Assembly: GCA_039680605.1 (NCBI GenBank)
Contig: JBDKTA010000048.1
Span: 1-64,000 of the forward strand
Reading direction: 5' to 3'
Origin: Planctomycetaceae bacterium
GTDB lineage: Bacteria; Planctomycetota; Phycisphaerae; SM23-33
DNA: 64,000 nt
Position numbers and translations under genes: made by a program. A model generated the notes under the pieces. It ran no database searches and had not been told where the DNA came from. It saw nothing but the letters and a program-made list of their open reading frames with translations. The first letter of the stretch is position 1, and each line of letters starts with the position of its first letter. Positions 16,913-29,811 of the stretch are shown here, one piece after another.

Positions 16913-18019
16913 CTATCCCTTCTGCTTTTTCTCCCAGGCGCTGGCGGCTTCGAGAACTTCCTTGAGCCTTTCACGGATGGGCAGGTGCTGGGTGCAGCGG
17001 TCTTCGCAGGCGCCGCAATCGCTGCACTTGGTGCCGCTTTCGGGATCGACCACCCAGTGCCATCGCAGACGCGGCACGGACTGGTCGGGGTCGTTCTGCA
17101 GTCGCATCACGTCGCGCGTCTCCATGAACTGCGGGATCGGCACGTCGTTGGGGCAGGGCAGGCAGTATCCACAGCCGGTGCAGAATCCGTCGAATTTGCC
17201 GAGAATCTCGCCGCGAAGGCGTTCCATGGCGGCTGCCTCGTACGGGCGGAAGTTTTCCACCGCCGCGACGGCCTGGTCGATCTGCTCGACGCTCGAAAAG
17301 CCCACCAGCGCCGTCGAGATGGACGGGTCCGACACGACGAACCGCAAGGCCGCCTCGACGACGGACCGGTCGGCCGGTCCGCGGATGAAATCGAACGTCT
17401 TGGCGTGCTGGGCGAGCAGCCCGCCGCCGAGGGGGTTCATAGCCGCCACGCCCAGGCCCATGGCGCCGGCGGCGTCGACGGCTTCCTGGCGATAGGAGAA
17501 GTTGGCGGCGCAGTATCCCAGCAGCACGCCCTCGAAGACGCCCTCGGCCAGCACATCTTTCAGCAGCGGACCCGACAGGTGCGACGAGGCGACCACGTGG
17601 CCGATGAGCCCTTCTTCCTTGGCCTGGAGCATGGCCTTGACGGCGCCTTCGTCGCGGCGGCTCTGGTAGTCGCCTTCCTTGTTGAGGCACCACATGTGAT
17701 AAAAGTCGATCTGGTCGACGCCGAGGCGCTTGAGCGATTTCTCAATGGCCGCTCGCATGTCCTCGGTTTTGGCGGCGAAGGTCTTGGTGGAGATATAGAA
17801 CGAGTCGCGCGGCATGTGCTTGATCGCCGCGGCCATGATGTCTTCGCTCTTGTCGCTGCAGTAGCCCGGGGCGGTGTCGAAGTAGTTGATTCCGCGCCGG
17901 TGTGCGTGCAGCACCAGTTCGGCACTGGCGTCGATGTCCTCGGGCTTGGGGAATCGCATCCCGCCAAAGCCGATCGCCGAAACATTCTTTCCCGTCCTGC
18001 CGTAGGGCTTGGTCCACAT
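16913..18019 (-). CDS. Aldo/keto reductase with C-terminal 4Fe-4S domain
   Basis: Protein of 368 residues from ATG 18019; the frame starts at a TTG 15 nt upstream, but GGAG 9 nt before the ATG favours 18019. The AKR barrel carries YGRTGKNVSAIGFGGMRF, the catalytic Asp/Tyr (FDTAPGYC), Lys (STKTFA) and His (IDFYHMW). After about residue 290 come two ferredoxin-like Cys clusters, CTGCGYCLPCP and CSDCGACEDRC, as in the widespread 'Fe-S AKR' group (COG1453 type). Substrate unknown. It is a cytoplasmic redox enzyme with no signal peptide, unlike the Tat reductase at 8655-9671. Confidence 0.88.
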   Translation of the reverse strand: MWTKPYGRTGKNVSAIGFGGMRFPKPEDIDASAELVLHAHRRGINYFDTAPGYCSDKSEDIMAAAIKHMPRDSFYISTKTFAAKTEDMRAAIEKSLKRLGVDQIDFYHMWCLNKEGDYQSRRDEGAVKAMLQAKEEGLIGHVVASSHLSGPLLKDVLAEGVFEGVLLGYCAANFSYRQEAVDAAGAMGLGVAAMNPLGGGLLAQHAKTFDFIRGPADRSVVEAALRFVVSDPSISTALVGFSSVEQIDQAVAAVENFRPYEAAAMERLRGEILGKFDGFCTGCGYCLPCPNDVPIPQFMETRDVMRLQNDPDQSVPRLRWHWVVDPESGTKCSDCGACEDRCTQHLPIRERLKEVLEAASAWEKKQKG

Positions 18020-18578
18020 CAGTGCGTTCTCCAATAAGGCCAGAAGAAGGCCGGTTCGCGGGAGGGTAACGATTTTCCTCTATGGCACCAGATACTCGCT
18101 CACCCCGGCCGATTCAAGCCCCAATCGCAAAACAACTTGCCACAAAGCAGGATCGAAATTAGCCGCAGAGGTCGCTGAGGTCGCAGAGGGAAGAAAAGAA
18201 ACAACCGACGACGAGGACGAGGACGACGAGGAGGACGAAAAGAACGCTCCCCGTCCCCATCCCCGGCCCCGTCCCGGTCTTTGTTTTAATCCTCTTAATC
18301 CTCTCAATCCGCGTAATCCCGCACTCCCCGTCCCCGAGCCCGAAGAGAAACGAGAGGACGAAATTAGCCGCAGAGGTCGCTGAGGTCGCAGAGGGAAGAA
18401 GTTGTTTTGTCTCTTCACATCCTCAGCGACCTCAGCGGCTTAATTCTCCCGATTCCCGGTTCCGACAGACCCCATTCGCGGGCGGGGTTTTTGGGCAGCG
18501 GGTTGCCTTTGGATGGCTCGATGAAGTATCATGCGCGTCACGCACAGCCGATAACGGAGCCACACTGACTAGTTCCGC
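18020..18578. repeat. Repeat-filled gap before the large membrane protein
   Basis: Contains a half copy of the GCCGCAGAGGTCGCTGAGG repeat (18163-18190), a run of GACGAGGACGAC units (18200-18240), a CCCCGTCCC run and AATCCTCTT/AATCCTCTC 9-mers (18255-18320), and then a full inverted pair GCCGCAGAGGTCGCTGAGG / CCTCAGCGACCTCAGCGGC (18367-18441). Confidence 0.75.
18503..18532 (+). promoter_or_regulatory. Candidate promoter of the large membrane protein gene
   Basis: TTGCCT (18503-18508), 18 nt, TATCAT (18527-18532), about 46 nt before the ATG at 18579. Confidence 0.4.
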
Positions 18579-20624
18579 ATGACCTTACGAGCGACCATCC
18601 TGGGCCTGCTGGGGGCGATGTTTGTCGTCACGGTAGGCTATTTCGCCAGCCAGGTCGCCAACCTGGCGCATTTCGCCAACCATTTCTTTCCGATCGTCGT
18701 ATTCTTTCCGCTGGTGGTCTTCGGGGCGATCAATCCGCTGATGAAGCGCCTCGGCGGCGGTTGGCGCCTCACCAGCGGCGAACTGTCGGTCATCGCGGCG
18801 ATCATGCTCATCGGGTGCAGCCTCCTGGGCACGGGGCTGATGCGATTCTGGAGCCGCGGGACCTTCATGCCCGTTCTGATCAACCACGGAAATGTCCGAT
18901 GGAACAAGGCCCAGGCGATGCAGCAGGTCCCGTCTTACCTGCTGGTCAACGACGGCAAGTATGACGAAAGCCTCGCCGAGGCCTACCGCGGCCTGCGCAA
19001 GAGCCCCGACTCGCCGAGCATCGGGTTGTCAGACGTTCCCTGGGGGCAGTGGCGCGGGCCCCTGGCCACCTGGATGCCCATCATCCTGCTGTACTCCATC
19101 GCCTCGATCTGCATGGCCCTGATGGTCCGGCGCCAATGGGCCGAGAACGAACGCCTGCCGTACCCGATCGCGCAGGTCGCTGCCGCCTTCATGGGCACCG
19201 ACGAGAACCCGCCGGCCGGCGGGCTCTTCCGCCATCATCTCTTCCTGGTCGGGGCCATCGCGGTCTTCGCCATCCACCTGGCCAACGGTCTCAACACCTG
19301 GACCAACGGGCGCTTCATCAGCATCCCGATGGTGTACGATTTCTTCGAACTGCTCCAGCGATACCCGACCCTGGGCAGCGGCGTCTGGGGGTTCGGGCTG
19401 GTGCATGTGGCCCTGTGGCCGACCATCATCGCCTTCGCCTGCTTCATCAACGAGAACGTCAGCTTCTCGCTGGGCATATCGGCTATCCCGTTTTTGCTGG
19501 TGGGCGTCCTGTGTACCGAGAACGGCGTCAACCTCAACTGGAGCTACCTCGACGGCGGCGTCCTGGGGTGGCAGATGGCCGGAAGCTTCCTGGCCGTGGG
19601 CGTGACCATCCTCTACCTCGGGCGGCGCTACTACGCGCAGTTACTGGGGCGGATCTTCGGGTTCGGACGTGACGGCGAAGTGCGACCTTACGAGGCCTGG
19701 GCCGGGCGAATCTTCGTTATCTGCTTTGGTCTGCTGGTGCTGATCCTGTCGAAGATGGGCCTGGACTGGCCTTTCGCCGCCATGGCGGTGGGCTTGTTCC
19801 TGCTGGGGTTCCTCGTCTTCGCGCGCATCAACGTCGAGAGCGGCCTGGTGCTCGTGCAGAGCTGGTGGCAGCCGATGGCGGTGCTGGTGGGGCTCTTCGG
19901 GGCCGAGGCCCTGGGGCTCAAGAACCTGGCGATGATCGGCATCTTCTACCCGGTGCTGAGCTTCGACCGGCGCGACTGCCTGATGCCGATGATCCTCAAC
20001 GGTCTGCGGATCTGCCGCTACAACAACATCCTGGCCGGGCGCGTCGGGGCCGTCAGCGTCCTGGCGCTGGTGGCTATCACCGTCGTGGCAGTTCCCTTCG
20101 GTCTGTGGGTGGACTACAACTGGGGCTTCAAGATGGGCAACACGCCCAACGAAGCCAGCACCATCGCCAACCCGCCCTCGGGAACCTTCGAGTACCTGGC
20201 CAACTCCTTCACCGAACTCAAGAGCACCGCCGTGTTGCTCAATTCCCAGAACCTGACGCTCTGGCAGCGCCTGACGCACATCAAGCCCGACAGCAAGTTC
20301 CTCTGGTCGATGGGCCTGGGATTCGGCGCCGTGCTGATGCTGGCCTGGCTGCGGACGCGCTACGCCTGGTGGCCGCTGCACCCGATCCTGCTGCTGGTCT
20401 GGGGCACCGGCGCCCTGCAGGAGATGGCCTACTCGTTCCTGCTGGGCTGGCTGATCAAGCGGATGGCCCTGAAGTACGGCGTCTCGTGGCAGTCGCTGCG
20501 AATCTTCATGATCGGCGTGATCGCCGGCGACCTGGTCGGCGGGGCCCTGTGGATGATCGCCGGGGCCATCAGCTACGGCATCACCGGACAGCAGCCCGTC
20601 AAGTATTTCATCTTTCCGCTCTAA
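18579..20624 (+). CDS. Large polytopic membrane protein (DUF6785-like)
   Basis: Protein of 681 residues with about 14 predicted membrane helices. It begins with a helix (ATILGLLGAMFVVTVGYFAS) and has the loop RWNKAQAMQQVPSYLLVNDG followed by RQWAENERLPYPIAQVAAAF. The pattern matches a planctomycete-typical membrane family (DUF6785/6784), as far as I recall it; the overall topology resembles OPT-type transporters, but no substrate is known. No RBS is obvious near ATG 18579. It is monocistronic and framed by repeat blocks. Confidence 0.75.
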   Translation: MTLRATILGLLGAMFVVTVGYFASQVANLAHFANHFFPIVVFFPLVVFGAINPLMKRLGGGWRLTSGELSVIAAIMLIGCSLLGTGLMRFWSRGTFMPVLINHGNVRWNKAQAMQQVPSYLLVNDGKYDESLAEAYRGLRKSPDSPSIGLSDVPWGQWRGPLATWMPIILLYSIASICMALMVRRQWAENERLPYPIAQVAAAFMGTDENPPAGGLFRHHLFLVGAIAVFAIHLANGLNTWTNGRFISIPMVYDFFELLQRYPTLGSGVWGFGLVHVALWPTIIAFACFINENVSFSLGISAIPFLLVGVLCTENGVNLNWSYLDGGVLGWQMAGSFLAVGVTILYLGRRYYAQLLGRIFGFGRDGEVRPYEAWAGRIFVICFGLLVLILSKMGLDWPFAAMAVGLFLLGFLVFARINVESGLVLVQSWWQPMAVLVGLFGAEALGLKNLAMIGIFYPVLSFDRRDCLMPMILNGLRICRYNNILAGRVGAVSVLALVAITVVAVPFGLWVDYNWGFKMGNTPNEASTIANPPSGTFEYLANSFTELKSTAVLLNSQNLTLWQRLTHIKPDSKFLWSMGLGFGAVLMLAWLRTRYAWWPLHPILLLVWGTGALQEMAYSFLLGWLIKRMALKYGVSWQSLRIFMIGVIAGDLVGGALWMIAGAISYGITGQQPVKYFIFPL

Positions 20625-20633
20625 GGCTGTGTG

Positions 20634-20830
20634 CGAATTAGCCGCTGAGGCCGCTGAGGTCGCTGAGGGGAAGAAAAGCAACAACCGACGACGAGGACGA
20701 GAACGACGACGAGGACGAACAGAAGACTCTTTCCGTCCCCGTCCTTGTTTTCAATCCTCTTAATCCTCTCAATCCCATCCCAATCCCGCACTCCCCGTCC
20801 CCGTCCCGTCCCGGGCCTGAAAAGAAACAA
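20634..20830. repeat. GCTGAGGTC repeat and GACGAGGACGAG/CCCCGTCC block
   Basis: The GCCGCTGAGGCCGCTGAGG unit starts 10 nt behind a stop codon. Then come CGACGACGAGGACGAG runs (20687-20718), CCGTCCCCGTCC (20730) and the AATCCTCTTAATCCTCTC 9-mers (20753-20772). The order and content repeat those at 18163-18330, 21534-21668 and 22707-22830. Confidence 0.75.
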
Positions 20831-20943
20831 CTGCGACATTTCTGAAATTAGTCCCGGCAGGGCATACACTTTCGCAACAGGTTGGTTTTTCTTAAGGCAT
20901 CAAGCCGATCATAATAGAGCCCCTTGCCGGAAAAGGTACCATT

Positions 20944-21498
20944 ATGAAACTCAAACGACGCACATGGCTTTATGCGGCGGCGACTATCGTGGTGGTCATC
21001 GCGGCCGTGATCGTGTGGGAGGTCTGGCTCGAGGACTATCCGGTCCGACAGTTCGGCGTTGTGGAAGAAGGGGTGCTGTATCGCAGCGCCCAACCGACCG
21101 AGGCCGCCTGGCGGCGCCTGCGGGACGACTACAAGATCCGCACGGTGGTCAGCCTTCGCGAGGAGGAGCCCGACGCGGCCTGGTGCCAGCTCGAGAAGCA
21201 GTTCTGCGCCGCCAACGGCATTGGCTACGTGAGCATGCCTATCGGCCCGTACGAGATCACTGACGAGCAGTTGCAGACCCTGCTGAAACTGATCGGCGAT
21301 CCGCAGCGCCAGCCGGTGCTGGTACACTGCGAACTGGGCAAGGCCCGCACGGGCGTGGCCGTAGCAGCGTATCGGATCGCCGCCAACAGGTGGTCGTGCC
21401 GCTCGGCCGTGGAAGAAGCCCAAAATTACAAGAAGCACCTCGACGTGGCGTATGTCGGGTACCTGTGGGGCCTGTCCAGGGTCTGCGACCGCAAGTAG
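20944..21498 (+). CDS. Membrane-anchored dual-specificity phosphatase-like protein
   Basis: Protein of 184 residues. One N-terminal membrane anchor (about residues 8-27) is followed by a DSP/tyrosine phosphatase domain. The P-loop is HCELGKARTG (Cys129, Arg135: the Cx5R motif) and the general-acid loop may be in EEEPDAAW or GPYEIT. Strand YRSAQPTEAAWRRLRDDYKI is typical of the bacterial 'fused DSP-PTPase-like' (phytase-like) branch. Substrate could be a phosphoprotein or an inositol phosphate. AAAAGG 6 nt before ATG 20944 supports the start. Confidence 0.85.
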   Translation: MKLKRRTWLYAAATIVVVIAAVIVWEVWLEDYPVRQFGVVEEGVLYRSAQPTEAAWRRLRDDYKIRTVVSLREEEPDAAWCQLEKQFCAANGIGYVSMPIGPYEITDEQLQTLLKLIGDPQRQPVLVHCELGKARTGVAVAAYRIAANRWSCRSAVEEAQNYKKHLDVAYVGYLWGLSRVCDRK

Positions 21499-21533
21499 AC
21501 TGCGGCATTATCGGGTGTGCCCAACGCGCTGAA

Positions 21534-21668
21534 AAGCAACAACCGACGACGAGGACGAGGACGACGACGAGGACGAGCAGAAGACTCTCTCCGTCCCCGT
21601 CCTTGTTTTTAATCCTCTTAATCCTCTCAATCCCGTCCCAATCCCGCACTCCCCGTCCCCGAGCTCTG
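21534..21668. repeat. GACGAGGACGAG/CCCCGTCC/AATCCTCTT block
   Basis: The same ordered set of units as at 20680-20820: CAACAACCGACGACGAGGAC, more GACGAC units, CCGTCCCCGTCC, then AATCCTCTTAATCCTCTC and CCCGCACTCCCCGTCCCC. Confidence 0.75.
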
Positions 21669-21718
21669 AACAGAAATGCGCTTTTCCACCGCCCTTTGGC
21701 GCGGTATTCTTTTGGTCG

Positions 21719-22504
21719 ATGCGAAACGCTATGACACTGCTGATGGGGCTGTCGCTGACGGTGGCGGCCGGTTGTCCGGTTCACCAGGACCAGAACACCC
21801 CGGTGGGCCAGAAGCTCGAGCGCGACCCGGTGACGGGGCGGGGGTACTGGATCTACGTTCCCAGCACGTACAGCCCCGAGCGGGCGGCGCCGCTGATCAT
21901 CACGTGCCACGGCACGCCGCCGTTCGACGTTTCAGAGATGCACATCCGCGAGTGGAAGATGCTCGGCGAGCGCAACGGGTGCATCATTTTGGCCCCGGCG
22001 CTGGAGGGCACTGACGGCATCCTGGGCGATGGTCCGCTGGGCAGCATGCAGGTGTGCGAGCGGTCCATCCTGTCGCTGGTCAGCATGGTGGGCTACCGCT
22101 ACAACATCGACCGCGCGAACATCATGATCACCGGCTTTTCGGGCGGGGGGTTCCCGGCGTACTTCGTCGGGCTGCGCCACCCGGAGATTTTCAACGTGGT
22201 GGTGGCCCGCAACTGCAACTTCAGCGAGAGCAACCTTCACGACTGGTACCCCACCGACGCGGTGCAGATGCCGGTGATGGTCTACTGGGGCGAGAACGAC
22301 CCGCTGACGATCATCCTGCAGTCGCGCAACGCCGTGAACTATCTGCGTTCGCGCGGGTTCATCGTCGACACGTCCGTCGTCGCCGGCGCCGGGCACGACC
22401 GCCACCCGGAGTTTGCGATGGCGTTCATGCTCAAGAACCGCCGCACGCCCCGCCCGTCCCTTCCGGTCAAGACCGTCAATCTCCTGACCACGACCGTCGA
22501 GTGA
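21719..22504 (+). CDS. Lipid-anchored alpha/beta hydrolase (esterase-like)
   Basis: Protein of 261 residues. The N-terminus has a lipoprotein signal (MTLLMGLSLTVAAGC, lipobox AAGC at Cys19). The fold is an alpha/beta hydrolase: oxyanion strand LIITCHGTPPFD, nucleophile elbow GFSGGG with Ser141, acid YWGENDP and His GAGHDRHPE near the end. The family resembles PHB-depolymerase/poly-ester and feruloyl esterases (LpqC/Esterase-D type). A second ATG at residue 5 is also possible. The substrate is not visible. It ends 2 nt before a repeat block. Confidence 0.85.
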   Translation: MRNAMTLLMGLSLTVAAGCPVHQDQNTPVGQKLERDPVTGRGYWIYVPSTYSPERAAPLIITCHGTPPFDVSEMHIREWKMLGERNGCIILAPALEGTDGILGDGPLGSMQVCERSILSLVSMVGYRYNIDRANIMITGFSGGGFPAYFVGLRHPEIFNVVVARNCNFSESNLHDWYPTDAVQMPVMVYWGENDPLTIILQSRNAVNYLRSRGFIVDTSVVAGAGHDRHPEFAMAFMLKNRRTPRPSLPVKTVNLLTTTVE

Positions 22505-23028
22505 TCGCACTCCCCGTCCCGTCCCCGTCTTTGTTTTAATCCTCTCAATCCGGTTTCAATCCCGCACTCCCCGTCTCCGTCCCCGTCCCCGTCTCCGTCT
22601 CTGTTTGCCTGTCGGCAGGCAGGTCCGGCACTCTCTCCGAAAAACTCCAAAAGCGGCAGCTAAGGCTGCCGCACTCCATAGGTCCCGCACTCCCCGTCCC
22701 TGGACTCTGAAAAGCAACAACCGACGACGAGGACGAGGACGACGACGAGGACGAACAGAAGACTCTCTCCGCCCCCGTCCTTGTTTTTAATCCTCTTAAT
22801 CCTCTCAATCCCATCCCAATCCCGCACTCCCCGTCTCCGTCCTCGTTCCCGTCTCCATCTTTGTTTCAATCCTCTTAATCCTCTCAATCCGGTTTCAATC
22901 CCGCACTCCCCGTCCCCGTCTCCGTCTCTGTTTGCCTGTCGGCAGGCAGGTCCAGCACTCTCTCCGAAAAACTCCAAAAGCGGCAGCTAAGGCTGCCGCA
23001 CTCCATAGGTCCCGCACTCCCCGTGCCT
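22505..23028. repeat. Repeat array with a 140-bp direct duplication
   Basis: Units CCCCGTCC, AATCCTCTC and GACGAGGAC fill the block. The stretch about 22556-22700 (GCCTGTCGGCAGGCAGGTCC, then a GCGGCAGCTAAGGCTGCCGC hairpin) is repeated almost exactly at 22892-23025. The hairpin is the family also found at 31640-31728 and 41785-41891. No gene. Confidence 0.85.
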
Positions 23029-24000
23029 TCACGCCGCCGCCGTGGCCACGATCGATCGATTGCGCCCGAGGCGCTTGGCCTCGTAGAGGGCGCTGTCTGC
23101 CGCCCGCAGGACGTCATCAGGCTCGCCCATGCCGGGCGCGTACTGGGTGACGCCGGCGCTGATGGTGACGCGGAAGTCCGGCGCGAACCCGAACCGCAGG
23201 CTCTCGACGGCGGTGCGGCATCGCTCGGCGCAGATTATGGCCTGGCTGGCGTTCTGGCGGGGCAGGAGGATCATGAACTCCTCGCCGCCGAGGCGGTAGA
23301 CGGTGTCGGTGCCGCGGGCCGTGGCGCCCAGGGCCCGGGCGACGGTCTGCAGCACCTGGTCGCCGCGGATGTGACCATACAGGTCGTTGATGTTCTTGAA
23401 GTGGTCCACGTCGAGCATGGTGCAGGCAAACGGTTCCATGTACCGCCGCGCGAGGCTCAGGTGCTCCTGCAGGCGGAAGATCGCCTGGCGGCGATTGAGC
23501 AGCCCCGTCAGTTCGTCCGTCGACGCCGCCTCTACCAGGCGCGTGTTCAGCGTCGTCAATTCGTTGTTCATCTTGGAGAACCGCGAGGCGTTCTGAACCA
23601 GTTCGTCGTAGAGGGCCGTCATCCGCACGCCCGCGCGAATGCGGGCCTGCAGCTCGCCAGGGTGGAAGGGCTTGGACAGAAAGTCGTCCACGCCGGCGTC
23701 GAAGGCGTCGACGAGGCGGTCCTTGTCCGACTCGACCGTCAGCATGATGACATACGTGTACCGCTGTCCGTGCTCGCCCCGCACCGCACGGCAGACCGTC
23801 AGCCCGTCCATCACCGCCATCCGCCAGTCCAAAATCACGATCTCCGGTTGGCGCTCGACGAGGATCTCCAGTCCCCGCGCCCCGCTCAGGGCCGTCAGCG
23901 GCTCATGTCCGCTTGCGGCGACGTGGTGGGCGAGCATCGCCAGGCTTAACGGGTCGTCGTCGATGATCAGCAGCGGTTTGCGTTCACTGGCCAATGTCAT
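23029..24000 (-). CDS. Response regulator with GGDEF (diguanylate cyclase)
   Basis: Protein of 323 residues from ATG 24000. Receiver domain about 9-125: acidic pocket DDD at 14-16, phospho-acceptor Asp58 (VILDWRM), Lys in SKPFHPGEL near 110. After a helical linker (MNNELTTLNTRLVEA), the GGDEF domain (about 160-320) has the signature GGEEF at 238-242 and an RxxD product-inhibition site (RGTD, 229-232) five residues before it. The active site is intact, so it should make c-di-GMP, controlled by phosphorylation and feedback. It follows the HD-GYP gene by 10 nt in the same operon. Confidence 0.93.
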   Translation of the reverse strand: MTLASERKPLLIIDDDPLSLAMLAHHVAASGHEPLTALSGARGLEILVERQPEIVILDWRMAVMDGLTVCRAVRGEHGQRYTYVIMLTVESDKDRLVDAFDAGVDDFLSKPFHPGELQARIRAGVRMTALYDELVQNASRFSKMNNELTTLNTRLVEAASTDELTGLLNRRQAIFRLQEHLSLARRYMEPFACTMLDVDHFKNINDLYGHIRGDQVLQTVARALGATARGTDTVYRLGGEEFMILLPRQNASQAIICAERCRTAVESLRFGFAPDFRVTISAGVTQYAPGMGEPDDVLRAADSALYEAKRLGRNRSIVATAAA

Positions 24001-24010
24001 AGCAGGAACC

Positions 24011-25027
24011 TCATGCCGCCTGGGCCGAAAAATCGGACAGGCGGTTTCGCAAGTCGAGGAAGGTCGCCTCGGTCTCAAGGAAAGCCTTGACCACGACCGG
24101 GTCGAAGTGGCTGCCGGATTCCTCGACGATGATGGACCGGGCCACCTCATGGCTGTAGGCGTTCTTGTACACGCGGCGCGAGGTCAGGGCGTCGTACACG
24201 TCCGCCAGCGCCAGGATCCGCGCACAGAGCGGAATGTTCTCGCCCACCAGGCCCGTGGGGTACCCCGTGCCGTCGAACCGCTCGTGGTGCGACAGGGCAA
24301 TGTCCCGGGCCATCAGCAGGAACTCCGCGCTGGGGTACTGCGCCACGGCCGCGTTGAGCGTCTCGGCGCCCAGCGTGGTGTGCCCTTTCATGACGGCGAA
24401 CTCGCGGTCGCTCAGGCGGCCGGGCTTGAGCAGGATCGAATCGGGAATGCCGATCTTGCCCACGTCGTGCAGCGGGCTGGTGGAGTAGATGGTCTGGACG
24501 AAGCCTGCCGTCACGGTGTACCCGGGGCGGTCCCATTCGAGCAGGCACTGGGCGAGGGTCTTGCAGTAGTTTCGGACGCGTTCGAGGTGGTGTCCGGTCT
24601 CGGGGTCTCGCGACTCGGCCAGGCGCGCCATGGCGAACAGCGCCACGTCGCGGGTCTCCAGCGCCAGGACGCGCTGCCCGGCGCGGACGCGCACGGCCAG
24701 CTCTGCGGGGTTGAAGGGCTTGCCGATAAAGTCGTCGGCGCCGGCGTCGAGCCCCTGGACGACGTGCTCGGGTGAATCGTGCGACGTCAGCAGGATGAAG
24801 TACACGTAGCCGCCGAAGGCCTCGCCGCGGACCTTGCGGCAGAGTTCCTCGCCGCTGAGACCGGGCATGTCCCAATCGGAGATGACCATGTGCAGCCCGC
24901 CGCGTCGGAGCTTGGTCAGCGCGTCGGTCCCGTTGGTGGCGGTCTCGACCTCGTGCTGGGCCTGCGTGAGGGCGTTTTCGAGCAGCGTCAGTGACAGTTC
25001 GTCGTCGTCAACGATCAGGATCCTCAT
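24011..25027 (-). CDS. Response regulator with HD-GYP (c-di-GMP phosphodiesterase)
   Basis: Protein of 338 residues. Receiver domain about 1-120 with DDD at 7-9, acceptor Asp51 (VISDWDMPG) and Lys in GKPFNPAEL. The HD-GYP domain begins near 135 (RLAESRDPETGHHLERVRNY), with HDVGKIGIPDSILLKPG and HHERFDGTGYPTGL: all metal ligands and the GYP are present. It should break down c-di-GMP, opposing the GGDEF regulator 10 nt downstream. It starts 27 nt behind the hybrid kinase gene. Confidence 0.94.
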   Translation of the reverse strand: MRILIVDDDELSLTLLENALTQAQHEVETATNGTDALTKLRRGGLHMVISDWDMPGLSGEELCRKVRGEAFGGYVYFILLTSHDSPEHVVQGLDAGADDFIGKPFNPAELAVRVRAGQRVLALETRDVALFAMARLAESRDPETGHHLERVRNYCKTLAQCLLEWDRPGYTVTAGFVQTIYSTSPLHDVGKIGIPDSILLKPGRLSDREFAVMKGHTTLGAETLNAAVAQYPSAEFLLMARDIALSHHERFDGTGYPTGLVGENIPLCARILALADVYDALTSRRVYKNAYSHEVARSIIVEESGSHFDPVVVKAFLETEATFLDLRNRLSDFSAQAA

Positions 25028-25054
25028 AGTGTCCTCGTTTCTTCCCGACTCGGG

Positions 25055-29320
<4,266 letters not shown>

Positions 29321-29811
29321 GTTCCGCCCTCCCGGTAGAGCGTAATCGTGCAGCATCCAATGGGTGTGCGATCATGACAGTCATCAGCTCCGCGCCTCGG
29401 GCGTCTCGTGCAACACGCCACGGAGCTAATCGGGAAAAATGGCAATCCACTTAATTTAGGGAACAAAGAAGCTGCGTCACAGAGACAGAAGATTTTGCAT
29501 AATTCATCCTTCATGAATTTTGGCCTCAGAGGGGCCTTCGTGCTTAGCCCAGGGCGCGGGGCGAGCGAAGCGAGCCCAAGCCCGGCGGGCAATTACGTCC
29601 GCCCCTCCGGGGCTCGATGCGGAGGGGACCTGAACCCAGGGCTTGGCCCTGAAGCCTGCTGTCGCAGCCTTCAGTCCTGCGCCCTGGGCTAAGAACGCGT
29701 TGCCCCTGCGGGGCAACACCGCCCCGCTGGATATTTGACCGCGGTCTCTGGACGCCGCGCGGCCGCGGCAGTATCCTCCCCTTGCCCAAACGTTATCGCG
29801 GAAGAAATACC
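29321..29811. repeat. Gap with a long imperfect inverted repeat
   Basis: CTTAGCCCAGGGCGC (29543-29557) is perfectly inverted at 29679-29693. Between them are GCCCCTCCGGGGC-type palindromes and CCCAGGGCTTGGCCCTGAAG. GTTGCCCCTGCGGGGCAAC (29699-29717) is another hairpin. The part 29321-29540 is AT-richer and holds no gene I can support. Confidence 0.7.
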
